NCBI RefSeq assembly: GCF_032854445.1
Contig: NC_088299.1
Location: 16,611,608-16,675,607, forward strand
DNA length: 64,000 bases
Direction: 5' to 3'
From: Liolophura sinensis
Lineage: Eukaryota; Mollusca; Polyplacophora; Chitonida; Chitonidae
The notes under the pieces are model-generated. The model saw only the letters and a program-made list of their open reading frames with translations. It did not search any database and was not told the origin of the DNA. Both the position numbers and the translations under genes were made by a program. This document shows, piece by piece, positions 59,433 to 64,000 of this stretch (positions are counted from its first letter, which is position 1; each line of letters opens with the position of its first letter).

Positions 59433-61911
59433 GAATTTAGTTTGACTGAAAGAATTGTGCCAATTATTGTCTGATTGTGATAAAAGTTTGTGTGCAGGTC
59501 CATCTCTTAAATTTGTGAAAATCAAGTTTGAAAGCCAGCCCAATCTGTGCTTAAATCTCGTATATTATTGAGTTCTGTGATTCTGCTTGGTTGTTGGTTC
59601 TGTGAGTGCTTAAGTGCTTCAAATATTTTCCCAGTTTGGTAAAAATTTGTGTACAGATTTGATTTGTGACCAAGTTTGTGGGGTATGTAATCTCTGTTTT
59701 CCTTTTCATTATGCATGTCAAGCGCTACATGTACATCAGGTTGACTACTGTATTATTGGTGACTAATTTGCAGATCTGTTAATTTTTATATCATCAAGTG
59801 AAAATTAAGTGTTGAAGATGTATAGACTGGTTCCTATGAAGAAGAGCAAATATTACTTTATACATTGTCATGCATGCAGATGACTTTAATCAGAGATACA
59901 TGAGCTCCAGAGACGCTGCCAAATTGCAACGTTGTTGAAGGAAGCTTTTAACCAGACTGTATAATTGGTTTTTTTTGGTTCACCGCAGTGCTGCTGCTGT
60001 TTTTATAGTGTGGTTTTCGGGTCACGCCTGTAGACAGAGTTGCTTGCTGGGAATGCACGGGCTTGTGGTATATTGTCTGAGGGCGAGATGCCAACGATAG
60101 GCTTACTGCTGTTCTCGGCTACGTACCAGATAATCAGTCTGATTGTCATCTAACAACTGATGCATCATACTTCACATTGCAAGCATCACTGATAAAGGCA
60201 TTGTTACATTTGATTTGCACCTCCTGTCAGTTATGTATTTGCCCGACTGTTTGTCTTTGTCTACAGCCGCCCTGTGTGACTGGCATCTTGTATGTTCACT
60301 CACATGCCTCTGTGTTGTCTGTCCATTACATACCATCTCAGCGGCTTCGTGGCATGCCTCTTTAGTATATACTGTACCTATACCTTTTGTTCAGATTCAC
60401 GCTAAATGCTATTTTTACGTGTATTAGCTTGTATTTTGTTTAAATGTTGTTGATATACATGCATACATTTGCCGTATGCAATGCGCAGTAGGCTTGATCT
60501 GTACTCCGTATGTACAGTGTTTGTTACTCTTTACAGCGAAGCACATCTTAGACAGATATGTTCTTCTGTACAATATAAATTACTGGTGATAAAAGTAAAT
60601 AAATTCAAATCAAGCCATTAGTTTATGACGATAAACACGCATTATGGTCATGCGTGTGTATCACTAAAGAGCTGTAGAAAAACCTACTTTTCTATTCATT
60701 TTGCATGTAATAATTGCATATATTGGTTTATACATTGCGCATGTAGCTGTACAATGAACATCACACATTTGCGATGGCAGCAGAAGAGGAAACTTTTGTT
60801 TCTTTCTTCATGGAAACTTATTTTTTTCAAGGAAAAAAGCTGACTAATGTATTCTCAGATAAGGCTTGTTACAGACCCCGGATGGCTAGATTTTTTAAGG
60901 GTTTCTTGTGGGGAATCATAGATAGTGATCTGAGCTACCTGGGAGGTTTGTCATCAAAGCATAGGCCACATCTCTGCGGGAGGATGAATTACAGCCTGTC
61001 AGCTAAAGAGACTAAAGTCAGAACAAAAGCTAGAGATCAAAAGTTAAGATTAGATGTACGTATGATGGAGAGAGACGCAATCTGCCCTGGCAAGAATCTC
61101 CTAAAACAATGAACAGAGATGTCTTCACAAATACTGGTACAACAACACTTGTGCAGGTATATTCACCTCAGGGTCCAAAGAGTATGATGCTAAGTCAGAG
61201 CAAACATTTGTCTAATGTTCTTATGCATGTATGTGTCTTCACACTGAAACCCAATTACTTCATTATTGTCCATTTTCTAAGGCACATGATTCTTATAGGT
61301 GATATGGTGACATACAGTAGAAAACCAGGCCTTGGCTCACAGAGGGTTTGTTACCACTAAAGGTTTGGGATCAGAGTTGATTGTCTGTGTTGATTGGCCG
61401 GTAACACAACACGTTTGAATTCAGCATTGCTGGTTTGGGTGCAGCCTTAAGTTTGAAGGAATCTCAGGTAGCTTCCATGGTTGTTGGTTTTCTGCCTAAT
61501 TCCTGAAAGCCATAAACACGTACATATAACCATGGTAGCTAGTACACATAAAAGAGAAATTAAGGCTTGTCTGCAGCAGGGACATGCTGCTTTAAACCCT
61601 TATACAAAGCTAATTCTTAAATGCTGAACATTACAGTCATTTGAGAGCCCTTTTCCATGTCATCACCATCATTGACTTTTTGAACACGGATATAATTAGA
61701 TGTGCAAAAGTTGTAAATAAAAGTTAATATGTGTTGTGGTAATTTTTAACATTTCAGGACTTTTTCCTTCTATTCTGTCTCCGAGTTGGTCTTCTGTTTA
61801 CCTGATAAGATTTAGATTACTGATTGAAATGTTTACAAGAGTCTTTTGTCTTTGTAGAGTGAAGTCTATGGGTGAAGTTTTGGCCAAACAACATAGAGAA
61901 CAGTTACACAG
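7317..61911 (+). CDS. TMX3: TMX3-like thioredoxin-related ER transmembrane protein, 5' part (10 exons)
   Basis: Exons are 7317-7356, 7452-7497, 9284-9323, 9750-9913, 10830-10910, 13032-13146, 14880-14957, 17800-17866, 19078-19252 and 61858-61911. All phases agree, giving about 286 residues. The family is PDI-like oxidoreductases of the ER membrane that form or rearrange disulfides. A signal peptide (MAAFFKLLCAVVAALLGG) precedes a thioredoxin domain with [11 protein letters not shown] (active-site cysteines C48 and C51) and the cis-proline motif RGFPTIKF (P93). A redox-inactive thioredoxin-like domain follows, with IVSAYFY, NYPTILVFKDGEHFEYE and SSVEDWI. Exon 10 (RVKSMGEVLAKQHREQLHR) aligns with vertebrate TMX3 after the IDE motif. 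The remaining lumenal domain, membrane span and C-terminal retrieval signal lie beyond the right edge. Intron 9 is 42,605 bp and contains another gene on the opposite strand. Confidence 0.92.
7452..7497 (+). CDS. TMX3: TMX3 exon 2
   Basis: It encodes LLGGVRCYVIELDD and ends phase 2 at GTAACT. It covers the end of the signal peptide and the first strand of the thioredoxin domain. Confidence 0.9.
8348..8441. repeat. Perfect 40-bp inverted repeat (hairpin)
   Basis: Arm 8348-8387 (starting GTACACTGAACAAGGC) is exactly the reverse complement of arm 8402-8441. The spacer is 14 nt (8388-8401). It lies in TMX3 intron 2, so the transcript would fold into a 40-bp duplex without mismatches. Confidence 0.97.
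8734..9003 (-). mobile_element. Full-length tRNA-derived SINE (family A) with target-site duplication
   Basis: On the - strand the element starts GGGGCCTCCATGGCTCAGTC. It has a pol III A box (TGGCTCAGTCGG) and B box (GAGTTCAAGTCC), and ends in a tail reading TTCTTGAGTACGCCGTAAAA then CACCAATCAAATAAATAAAT. The 11-bp direct repeat CCAGGACTTTT at 8723-8733 and 9004-9014 is a target-site duplication from retrotransposition. Confidence 0.92.
9284..9323 (+). CDS. TMX3: TMX3 exon 3
   Basis: This is a 40-nt exon between TTTATAG and GTAATG. It encodes RFLQVKNHGMWLVE, matching the strand just before the active site. Confidence 0.9.
9370..9612 (-). mobile_element. Degraded family A SINE
   Basis: It has the same order of segments as 8734-9003: (TTTA)n tail, 'gtactcaagaatat', 'ccacgaccatcc', 'gaaagccagcatgagctgga', 'gagaggctcttgg'. 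There are many substitutions. It lies in TMX3 intron 3. Confidence 0.85.
9750..9913 (+). CDS. TMX3: TMX3 exon 4 (CGHC active site)
   Basis: It encodes [20 protein letters not shown] through KIDCTRYSSVASEF to the cis-proline motif RGFPTIKF. The acceptor is CTCCAG and the donor GTAAGT. Confidence 0.97.
9914..10829 (+). other. TMX3: TMX3 intron 4
   Basis: It contains a C-homopolymer at about 10020-10034. No gene or repeat family is recognised otherwise. Confidence 0.7.
10830..10910 (+). CDS. TMX3: TMX3 exon 5
   Basis: It encodes INGENVYTHRGERSKEDIVE, completing the first thioredoxin domain. The junction with exon 4 splits the F97 codon (TT|T). Confidence 0.95.
11783..11995. repeat. 100-bp tandem duplication
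   Basis: Two nearly identical copies with a 100-bp period contain 'cttcctgtaaatactgtggt' and 'cctccaatcagcttgtgtac'. The repeated ATTGGTT and CCAATCA boxes make CCAAT-type elements in both orientations. Confidence 0.92.
12760..12850 (+). mobile_element. Divergent family A SINE tail
   Basis: 'cctcctttgcccataaaact' and 'catacttgagtatgact' followed by an (A/T)AAATAAAT tail follow the order of the family A SINE 3' end. Confidence 0.5.
13032..13146 (+). CDS. TMX3: TMX3 exon 6
   Basis: It encodes PAVRKLSSIGKFNEARGE and GSFFLYVGDEDPEADLY, the first strand of the second thioredoxin-like domain. The donor is GTAAGT. Confidence 0.93.
13500..13685. repeat. Dispersed repeat family R2, copy 1
   Basis: It contains 'tctactggaaaattgtaagt' and 'ttacatttatttgtttctag'. 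The same order of blocks occurs inverted at 41515-41685 and, partly, at 57645-57790. Confidence 0.75.
14190..14320. repeat. Degenerate ~36-bp tandem array
   Basis: There are about four copies of a unit built on 'gctgacatgacacttaagtg' plus 'ttgttac', with point changes and a short deletion. Confidence 0.75.
14575..14640 (+). mobile_element. Possible SINE tail
   Basis: 'ggcattaaacaccaaacaaa' followed by TAAATAAAAT resembles the family A terminal sequence. No head is visible. Confidence 0.4.
14880..14957 (+). CDS. TMX3: TMX3 exon 7
   Basis: It has 26 codons, phase 0 to 0, encoding VKYCDLAEKYIVSAYFYNGT. The acceptor is TTTGCAG and the donor GTATGT. Confidence 0.93.
15011..15133 (+). mobile_element. 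5'-truncated family A SINE
   Basis: It starts in the middle of the element ('cagatggtcgtgggtttcct') and runs to 'attcttgagtattgcgtaaa' and a CAAATAAATAAG tail. Confidence 0.85.
15560..16290. repeat. Degenerate 47-bp minisatellite
   Basis: The anchors 'ggttagtaggtgtttgaaac' and 'gaagagggcaataaa' recur every 45-48 bp from about 15560 to 16290 with heavy divergence. This suggests an old array. Confidence 0.7.
17800..17866 (+). CDS. TMX3: TMX3 exon 8
   Basis: It encodes TIKLVNYPTILVFKDGEHFE and ends phase 1 at GTAAGA. The NYPT motif holds a cis-proline-like position, and no CXXC is present in this domain. Confidence 0.95.
18147..18704. mobile_element. 558-bp non-autonomous DNA transposon (TTAA flanks)
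   Basis: Terminal inverted repeats AGGAGAAGAAAACTTA (left) and TAAATTTTCTTCTCCT (right) match at 15 of 16 positions. TTAA lies on both sides (18143-18146 and 18705-18708). TTAA duplication is typical of piggyBac-type transposases. A TA duplication with a slightly longer repeat is the alternative reading. No transposase ORF is present. It lies in TMX3 intron 8. Confidence 0.75.
18715..18815 (+). mobile_element. Family B SINE tail fragment
   Basis: 'actgaaaacttgttaagcat' with preceding 'cccagtttcctctaaccata' matches the 3' end of the SINE at 55221-55575. Confidence 0.55.
19078..19252 (+). CDS. TMX3: TMX3 exon 9
   Basis: It starts APDGMATKSSVEDWI and continues through FPLVTGGSLNEIADIKKF and IVILVIDEANKERKSE, ending phase 2 (AG) at GTAAGT. 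The next exon of the gene is 42.6 kb away. Confidence 0.95.
19388..20575. repeat. 25/26-bp minisatellite, about 1.2 kb
   Basis: There are about 45 copies. The left part uses a ~25-bp unit 'tctggaccagtgataatctg' plus 'gggtg'. A homogeneous block at about 20035-20340 uses a 26-bp unit 'gatgtctggcccaaacagta' plus 'ttccgg'. The period is not a multiple of three, so all three frames read the same repeat. The many ORFs here are artefacts. Confidence 0.95.
20902..21140. repeat. 21-bp minisatellite
   Basis: There are about eleven copies of 'ttggttgcctttcacagtct' plus one base. The unit is a multiple of three, which keeps frames open on both strands. Confidence 0.95.
21141..23812. other. Intronic, no gene seen
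   Basis: It contains an A-run at 22511-22525 and short spurious open frames (for example 23277-23669). No splice-supported coding sequence or repeat family is recognised. Confidence 0.5.
23813..26035. repeat. 20-bp minisatellite with higher-order structure, about 2.2 kb
   Basis: The basic unit is 'ggtacagggacataatcact'. Every few units a ~39-bp spacer appears ('tgtatacacacaacctgaag' then 'aataagagaaattacagat'), making composite units. One composite is repeated almost exactly with a 146-bp period (starts 24384 and 24530). In the right half the spacer changes to 'tatgcacacaccctgaaaaa'. Confidence 0.95.
26036..28158. other. Intronic, no gene seen
   Basis: This is AT-rich sequence with short spurious open frames. 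Nothing is assigned. Confidence 0.45.
28186..28480. repeat. 25-bp minisatellite flanked by duplicated 55-bp segments
   Basis: There are about eleven copies of 'tctgtctatctgggtaccac' plus 'attac'. The segment with 'aagcaccatcattattactt' stands at both ends (about 28159-28215 and 28483-28540). Three frames translate the same 25-residue period, so the 163-, 98- and 127-codon ORFs here are artefacts. Confidence 0.93.
29068..29073 (-). terminator. Probable poly(A) signal of the nested gene
   Basis: AATAAA on the - strand, about 180 bases after the stop codon at 29255-29257. Confidence 0.5.
29255..29943 (-). CDS. Nested gene coding exon 2 (complete fibrinogen-related domain)
   Basis: The acceptor is TATTTTCAG at 29944. 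The whole fibrinogen-related domain (about 210 residues) plus a short tail SSGESSVPKTKTLIAGGTS is in one exon, which ends at a stop at 29255-29257. The calcium-site aspartates and two cysteine pairs are intact. Confidence 0.95.
29255..53153 (-). CDS. Angiopoietin-like secreted protein with fibrinogen-related domain (nested gene)
   Basis: The two coding exons, 53153-52475 and 29943-29255, join in frame (G|AT) to give 455 residues. The N-terminus (residues about 9-35, WLRLPLALSLVLVILLATI) is a signal peptide or signal anchor. CSYTVVVHEVSDSAKC at about 46-61 resembles the CSYT...C segment of vertebrate angiopoietins and ANGPTLs. Residues about 95-205 are heptad-rich and likely coiled coil, with NTT and NFT glycosylation sequons. 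The fibrinogen-related domain starts at D227 with DCKAIFDRGHTNSGVYYVTP. It has GGWLVVQKRFDGSVDFNRGW, EYWLGN, the calcium-site motif FSTSDHDNDEW (D370, D372), a C381-C394 pair and ends VEMKIRP. Such proteins are extracellular and often oligomerise through the coiled coil. In invertebrates they serve as lectin-like recognition or signalling molecules, and the ligand here is unknown. The gene lies antisense within TMX3 intron 9. I cannot exclude small extra exons in the 22.5-kb intron. Confidence 0.88.
30530..30670 (+). repeat. Dispersed repeat family R1, copy 1
   Basis: 'tggttaggttggccaacttg' and 'gtgcttgaataaacagcttg' correspond block by block to 36600-36760. The first half corresponds to the inverted tandem copies at 33571-33953. 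Confidence 0.7.
31046..31068. repeat. (TA)n microsatellite
   Basis: There are about eleven uninterrupted TA dinucleotides. Confidence 0.95.
31069..32980. other. Intronic, nothing recognised
   Basis: There are no splice-supported open frames or repeat families that I can identify. Confidence 0.4.
32985..33210. repeat. ~47-bp minisatellite
   Basis: There are four to five copies of a unit with 'ctcagaggattgtgaaacaa' and 'tttgaaattaagacatgttt'. Confidence 0.9.
33571..33953 (-). repeat. Three tandem 128-bp copies of family R1
   Basis: Starts at 33571, 33699 and 33827 give an exact 128-bp period. The copies share 'ctttttgtcaagtcctgaaa' and 'cttccactttcatcatgttc' with very few differences. On the - strand the unit matches the dispersed R1 copies at 30530 and 36600. 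Confidence 0.95.
33954..36590. other. Intronic, nothing assigned
   Basis: A possible old SINE remnant lies at about 34440-34530 ('ccacccataaaactgaccac'). Other open frames lack support. Confidence 0.4.
36600..36760 (+). repeat. Dispersed repeat family R1, copy 3
   Basis: 'tggttggattgaccagtttc' 'agggcttcacaaaaag' and 'catgcttgaatagacacctt' match the R1 copies at 30530 (same strand) and 33571 (opposite strand). Confidence 0.75.
36761..39480. other. Intronic, nothing recognised
   Basis: This is AT-rich sequence with short A-runs (about 36900-36910 and 37310-37325) and no supported coding sequence. Confidence 0.4.
39484..39730 (+). mobile_element. Family A SINE, nearly full length, diverged
   Basis: It shows 'cgtgatgacgcaggagcctc', the B box 'gagttcaagtcaagc', 'ctcatgctggcttcctctct' and the tail 'attcttgagtacgtaaaaca' in the same order as 8734-9003. 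The A box is degraded. Confidence 0.88.
40433..41178. repeat. 27-bp minisatellite, about 28 copies
   Basis: The unit is 'gacagtgagttttgttgtaa' plus 'ggacaca'. It is a multiple of three with no stop in several frames, so it produces ORFs of 213, 170, 189, 216 and 308 codons on both strands. Variant units (for example with 'catacacag' or 'ttattgtgag') recur at regular spacing, showing block duplications. Confidence 0.97.
41515..41685. repeat. Dispersed repeat family R2, copy 2 (inverted relative to copy 1)
   Basis: The reverse complement carries 'ctactggaaaattgtcagtg' and 'gtgacatttatttgcctcta', matching 13500-13685. It also shows the flanking 'gattctgacagttttactgg' counterpart. A (TG)n tract is adjacent at about 41499-41511. 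Confidence 0.78.
41686..42977. other. Intronic, nothing assigned
   Basis: An AG...GT-bounded 85-nt open stretch at 42370-42454 was considered and rejected as an exon. Confidence 0.4.
42980..43189. mobile_element. 210-bp MITE with TA target duplication
   Basis: The left end GATACTCCGAAAAAACTGAG is an inverted repeat of the right end CTTAGTTTCTTTGGAGTATC (17 of 20 positions). TA flanks both ends (42978-42979 and 43190-43191), as in Tc1/mariner-type insertions. Inside are two direct copies of a ~45-bp block ending 'attttatttgtcatcttcag'. Confidence 0.75.
43192..45547. other. Intronic, nothing recognised
   Basis: There is a C-rich stretch at 44230-44280. No supported coding sequence was found. 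Confidence 0.4.
45548..45704 (+). mobile_element. 5'-truncated family A SINE
   Basis: It runs from 'gtccagctcatgctggtttc' to 'attcttgagtatggtgcaaa' and a TCAAATAAATATATAAAT tail. Confidence 0.85.
46338..46434 (+). mobile_element. Family A SINE tail
   Basis: 'ggtttcctcccaccttaaag' and 'gtcgtataagtgaaatattc' followed by an AAATAAAATAAAT tail. The head is missing. Confidence 0.82.
47041..47294. repeat. 77-bp tandem repeat, 3.3 copies
   Basis: Exact starts of 'tgctacatacag' at 47041, 47118, 47195 and 47272 give a 77-bp period. Copies are almost identical, so the expansion is recent. Confidence 0.96.
47295..50897. other. Intronic, nothing recognised
   Basis: There is a G-run at 47708-47728. No supported coding sequence or repeat family was found. 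Confidence 0.4.
50898..51030 (-). mobile_element. Diverged family A SINE fragment
   Basis: On the + strand '(A)TTTATTTGTTTATTTATTT' then 'tgattggtgcttaaagccgt' 'actcaagaatgtttca' and 'cccacaaccatccacag' match the reverse complement of the element, with an internal deletion. Confidence 0.8.
52475..53153 (-). CDS. Nested gene coding exon 1 (signal, CSYT motif, coiled coil)
   Basis: It has 226 codons plus one base, from ATG (53151-53153) to the donor GTAAGATC. This exon is notably richer in GC than its surroundings. The open frame runs on past the donor into a poly-A/T tract, which is intronic. Confidence 0.85.
53278..53283 (-). promoter_or_regulatory. TATA-like box of the nested gene
   Basis: The - strand reads GGTATATATC about 125 bases before the ATG. 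A start site about 30 bases downstream would leave a 5' UTR of roughly 90 nt. This supports independent transcription of the nested gene. Confidence 0.4.
53839..53861. repeat. CA/CG-type simple repeat
   Basis: ACACACACACACACACACGC runs into CGCGCAC, preceded by an A-rich tract. Confidence 0.9.
53862..55220. other. Intronic (upstream of the nested gene), nothing recognised
   Basis: There is a G-run at 54238-54255. The open frames here have no splice or motif support. Distal regulatory DNA of the nested gene could lie here, but nothing visible shows it. Confidence 0.4.
55221..55575 (+). mobile_element. tRNA-derived SINE (family B), full length
   Basis: The head has a pol III A box (TGGCCCAATGGTTAGAGCG) and B box (GGGATCAAACCCG) with tRNA-like spacing. 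A ~280-bp body follows and a tail 'gaaaacttgttaagtatgat' 'gttaaaccccaagcatac' ends in ACATACAT. The tail recurs at 1433-1475 and 18715-18815. The tRNA-like head alone is not a functional tRNA gene. Confidence 0.82.
55576..57640. other. Intronic, nothing recognised
   Basis: No gene or repeat family was identified. Confidence 0.4.
57645..57790. repeat. Dispersed repeat family R2, copy 3
   Basis: 'catagaggcaaataaaggtg' 'atcattattggtgggg' and 'agtaggatgtcaccctacct' follow the block order of 41515-41685 in the same orientation, at lower similarity. Confidence 0.6.
58345..59262. repeat. 40-bp minisatellite, about 23 copies
   Basis: The unit is 'gaatgtgacccagctcattt' plus 'atgtgaagtgtggaaaaggt'. 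A multi-unit block containing 'gaaatgtgactcagctcagg' recurs several times (about 58639, 58919, 59039, 59159), showing higher-order duplication. Confidence 0.97.
59386..59434. repeat. (TCTG)n microsatellite
   Basis: There are about twelve uninterrupted TCTG units, preceded by three GAATCT hexamers. Confidence 0.96.
59435..61857. other. Right end of TMX3 intron 9, nothing assigned
   Basis: An open frame of 112 codons at 60774-61112 has no recognisable motif. The acceptor of exon 10 ends the stretch. Confidence 0.4.
61858..61911 (+). CDS. TMX3: TMX3 exon 10
   Basis: This 54-nt exon between TTTGTAG and GTAAGA encodes RVKSMGEVLAKQHREQLHR when joined to exon 9 (AG|A). The match to the vertebrate TMX3 segment after IDE, and the exact phase fit, make it the true continuation despite the huge intron. 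Confidence 0.88.
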
Positions 61912-62663
61912 GTAAGATTTAGAATTCAGGAATCAAATGTCATCTACTACCGGGCTACATCTTGATTGGTGTTAAACACCTTGCTCAAGAATTTTTACCC
62001 TACATTCGTTTGCGGACTAGAGATAGTGTATTCAGATGAACCTAGTTGAACCTGATGGCCCCTGTCCTCATCAAAGGTAAAAAAAAAAAGATATGTGTGT
62101 CCTATGTGTTAATATTTTACTATCCTAGCATTATTTATGGCACTCCACTTCAGTGTGTGTAAAAATAATGTCTCTATATCCTGACGAGGCCAGGGCACGC
62201 TGATTATGTAATTGGCACTTGTATATAAGTTAACATAAATCTCAGATATAACAGTGTCCTTGAGTCTTTAATAGACTTTCTGCAGCAGACAACCAGTGGT
62301 CTGTCATGTAATAACCATTTGTCTTAATATGCAGAGGTAAAAAAGTTAAATGTTTTATGTGTTTACAACATCTGATGTCATGGTGTGTTTGAAAATGTTT
62401 TGTGAAAAACGTCTGATTAAGTTCATGTGTGCTGTTATTGAGAATGAGGCAGAATGACAAAAAGCATGTTAATAAAGAAATCAGCCGAAAATTGCTCATG
62501 TCAACTCTTCATAACATATTTTTATGCGTTGTCTTAAACAGCATTAAGACAGGGGGTTCAGAGTAATTACCTTGTAAATACCTCGTTACCTTTCTTTTTG
62601 CCAGATTAATACATGTACATGTATGTGGGTGGTTGAATAACCTGGGAGATAAATTTTGTTACC
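61912..62663 (+). other. TMX3: Start of TMX3 intron 10
   Basis: The donor is GTAAGA. A short inverted SINE-like piece lies at about 61962-62002 ('cttgattggtgttaaacacc', 'ttgctcaagaattttt'). Confidence 0.6.
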
Positions 62664-64000
62664 GGTCATGCCAGTCATCTTTTCTCTATGGTATTGTTGC
62701 AGCATGCCGGTCATCTTTTCTCCATGATATTGTTGCAGCATACTAGTCATCTTTTCTCCATGATATTGTTGCAGCATGTCGGTCATGTTTTCTCCATGAT
62801 ATTGTTGCAGCATACCGGTCATCTTTTCTCCATGATATTGTTGCAGCATGCCGGTCATCTTTTCTCCATGATATTGTTGCAGCATGTCGGTCATGTTTTC
62901 TCCATGATATTGTTGCAGCATACCGGTCATCTTTTCTCCATGATATTGTTGCAGCATACCGGTCATCTTTTCTCCATGATATTGTTGCAGCATGCCGGTC
63001 ATCTTTTCTCCATGATATTGTTGCAGTATACCCGTCATCTTTTCTCCATGATATTGTTGCTGCATGCCAGTCATCTTTTCTCCATGATATTGTTGCAGCA
63101 TACCGGTCATCTCTTCTCCATGATATTGTTGCAGCATACCGGTCATCTTTTCTCCATGATATTGTTGCAGCGTACTGGTCATCTTTTCTCCATGATATTG
63201 TTGCAGCATGCCGGTCATCTTTTCTCCATGATATTGTTGCAGTATACCCGTCATCTTTTCTCCATGATATTGTTGCTGCATGCCAGTCATCTTTTCTCCA
63301 TGATATTGTTGCAGCATGCTGGTCATCTTTTCTCCATGATATTGTTGCAGCATACTAGTCATCTTTTCTCCATGATATCTTTGCAGCGTACCAGTCATCT
63401 TTTCTCCATGATATTGTTGCAGCATGCTGGTCATCTTTTCTCCATGATATTGTTGCAGCATACTAGTCATCTTTTCTCCATGATATCTTTGCAGCGTACC
63501 AGTCATCTTTTCTCCATGATATTGTTGCAGCATGCTGGTCATCTTTTCTCCATGATATTGTTGCAGCATACTAGTCATCTTTTCTCCATGATATCTTTGC
63601 AGCGTACCAGTCATCTTTTCTCCATGATATTGTTGCAGCATACTAGTCATCTTTTCTCCATGATATCTTTGCAGCGTACCAGTCATCTTTTCTCCATGAT
63701 ATTGTTGCAGCATACTAGTCATCTTTTCTCCATGATATCTTTGCAGCGTACCAGTCATCTTTTCTCCATGATATTGTTGCAGCGTACCAGTCATCTTTTC
63801 TCCATGATATTGTTGCTGCATGCCGGTCATCTTTTCTCCATGATATTGTTGCATCATGCTGGTCATCTCTTCTCCATGATATTGTTGCTGCATACCAGTC
63901 ATCTTTTCTCCATGATATCTTTGCAGCGTACCGGTCATCTTTTCTCCATGATATTGTTGCAGCATACTAGTCATCTTTTCTCCATGATATCTTTGCAGCA
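62664..64000. repeat. 36-bp minisatellite, about 37 copies, running off the window
   Basis: The unit is 'atcttttctccatgatattg' plus 'ttgcagcatgccggtc'. The unit is a multiple of three, so frames stay open on both strands (a 12-residue MTGMLQQYHGEK repeat on the - strand). From about 63340 variants alternate ('gatatctttgcagcgtacca' with 'attgttgcagcatactag'), giving 72- and 108-bp higher-order units. It lies in TMX3 intron 10. Confidence 0.97.

Larger units (their letters stand above)
19253..61857 (+). other. TMX3: TMX3 intron 9, 42.6 kb, hosts a nested antisense gene
   Basis: The donor is GTAAGT after exon 9 and the acceptor TTTGTAG before exon 10. The coding phase across the junction is exact. 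It contains the complete two-exon angiopoietin-like gene on the - strand, nine or more minisatellites, SINEs and other repeats. Confidence 0.85.

Noticed and set aside
60774-61112. 112-codon ORF as a gene
   Set aside because: There are no recognisable motifs, it is surrounded by ordinary intron and there is no splice pattern. The length is possible by chance.
62586-63974. 462-codon ORF with a 12-residue repeat as a repetitive secreted or silk-like protein
   Set aside because: The 36-bp unit is divisible by three, and a + strand frame is open as well. It lies in the TMX3 intron and no signal peptide or unique domain is visible.
62664-64000. CRISPR-like array
   Set aside because: Units are contiguous and all similar, with no unique spacers, in a clearly eukaryotic intron.

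Overview
This is animal nuclear DNA. Genes are split by GT-AG introns, intergenic space is AT-rich, and there are many minisatellites and tRNA-derived SINEs. The conserved proteins are metazoan. The SINE tails (a 'tttaacgtcgta'-type terminus, and a 'ttcttgagtac...aaaacaccaatcaaataaata' terminus) and the abundance of 'tacatgta' resemble molluscan or other lophotrochozoan genomes. That assignment is inference from repeat style, not proof.

Layout. (1) 257-397, + strand: the terminal coding exon of a gene I do not recognise. (2) 3041-7003, - strand: a complete four-exon gene for prefoldin subunit 4 (132 aa). Its last intron has AT-AC ends with a perfect U12-type donor and a good U12 branch site. 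(3) 7004-7316: a 313-bp divergent interval. (4) 7317 to beyond the right edge, + strand: the first ten coding exons (about 286 residues) of a TMX3-like ER transmembrane thioredoxin-family oxidoreductase with a CGHC active site. Its ninth intron is 42.6 kb (19253-61857). (5) Inside that intron, on the opposite strand, lies a second complete gene (29255-53153). It has two coding exons separated by 22.5 kb and encodes a 455-aa angiopoietin-like protein: hydrophobic N-terminus, a CSYT-type N-terminal motif, a coiled-coil region and a C-terminal fibrinogen-related domain with a calcium-site motif.

The rest is non-coding. At least a dozen unrelated tandem arrays (units of about 20, 21, 25/26, 25, 27, 36, 40, 47, 47, 48, 77, 100 and 128 bp) fill many kilobases of intron. 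There are two tRNA-derived SINE families, two elements with terminal inverted repeats (one with TTAA flanks, one with TA flanks), two other dispersed repeat families and a perfect 40-bp inverted repeat.

Prefoldin 4 and TMX3 share an upstream region and could share a promoter; both act in protein folding (cytosolic chaperone and ER redox, respectively). The nested angiopoietin-like gene has its own upstream TATA-like box and poly(A) signal, so it is probably transcribed independently. No bacterial, phage, CRISPR or rRNA features are present. Several long open frames lie in tandem repeats and are judged not to be genes.
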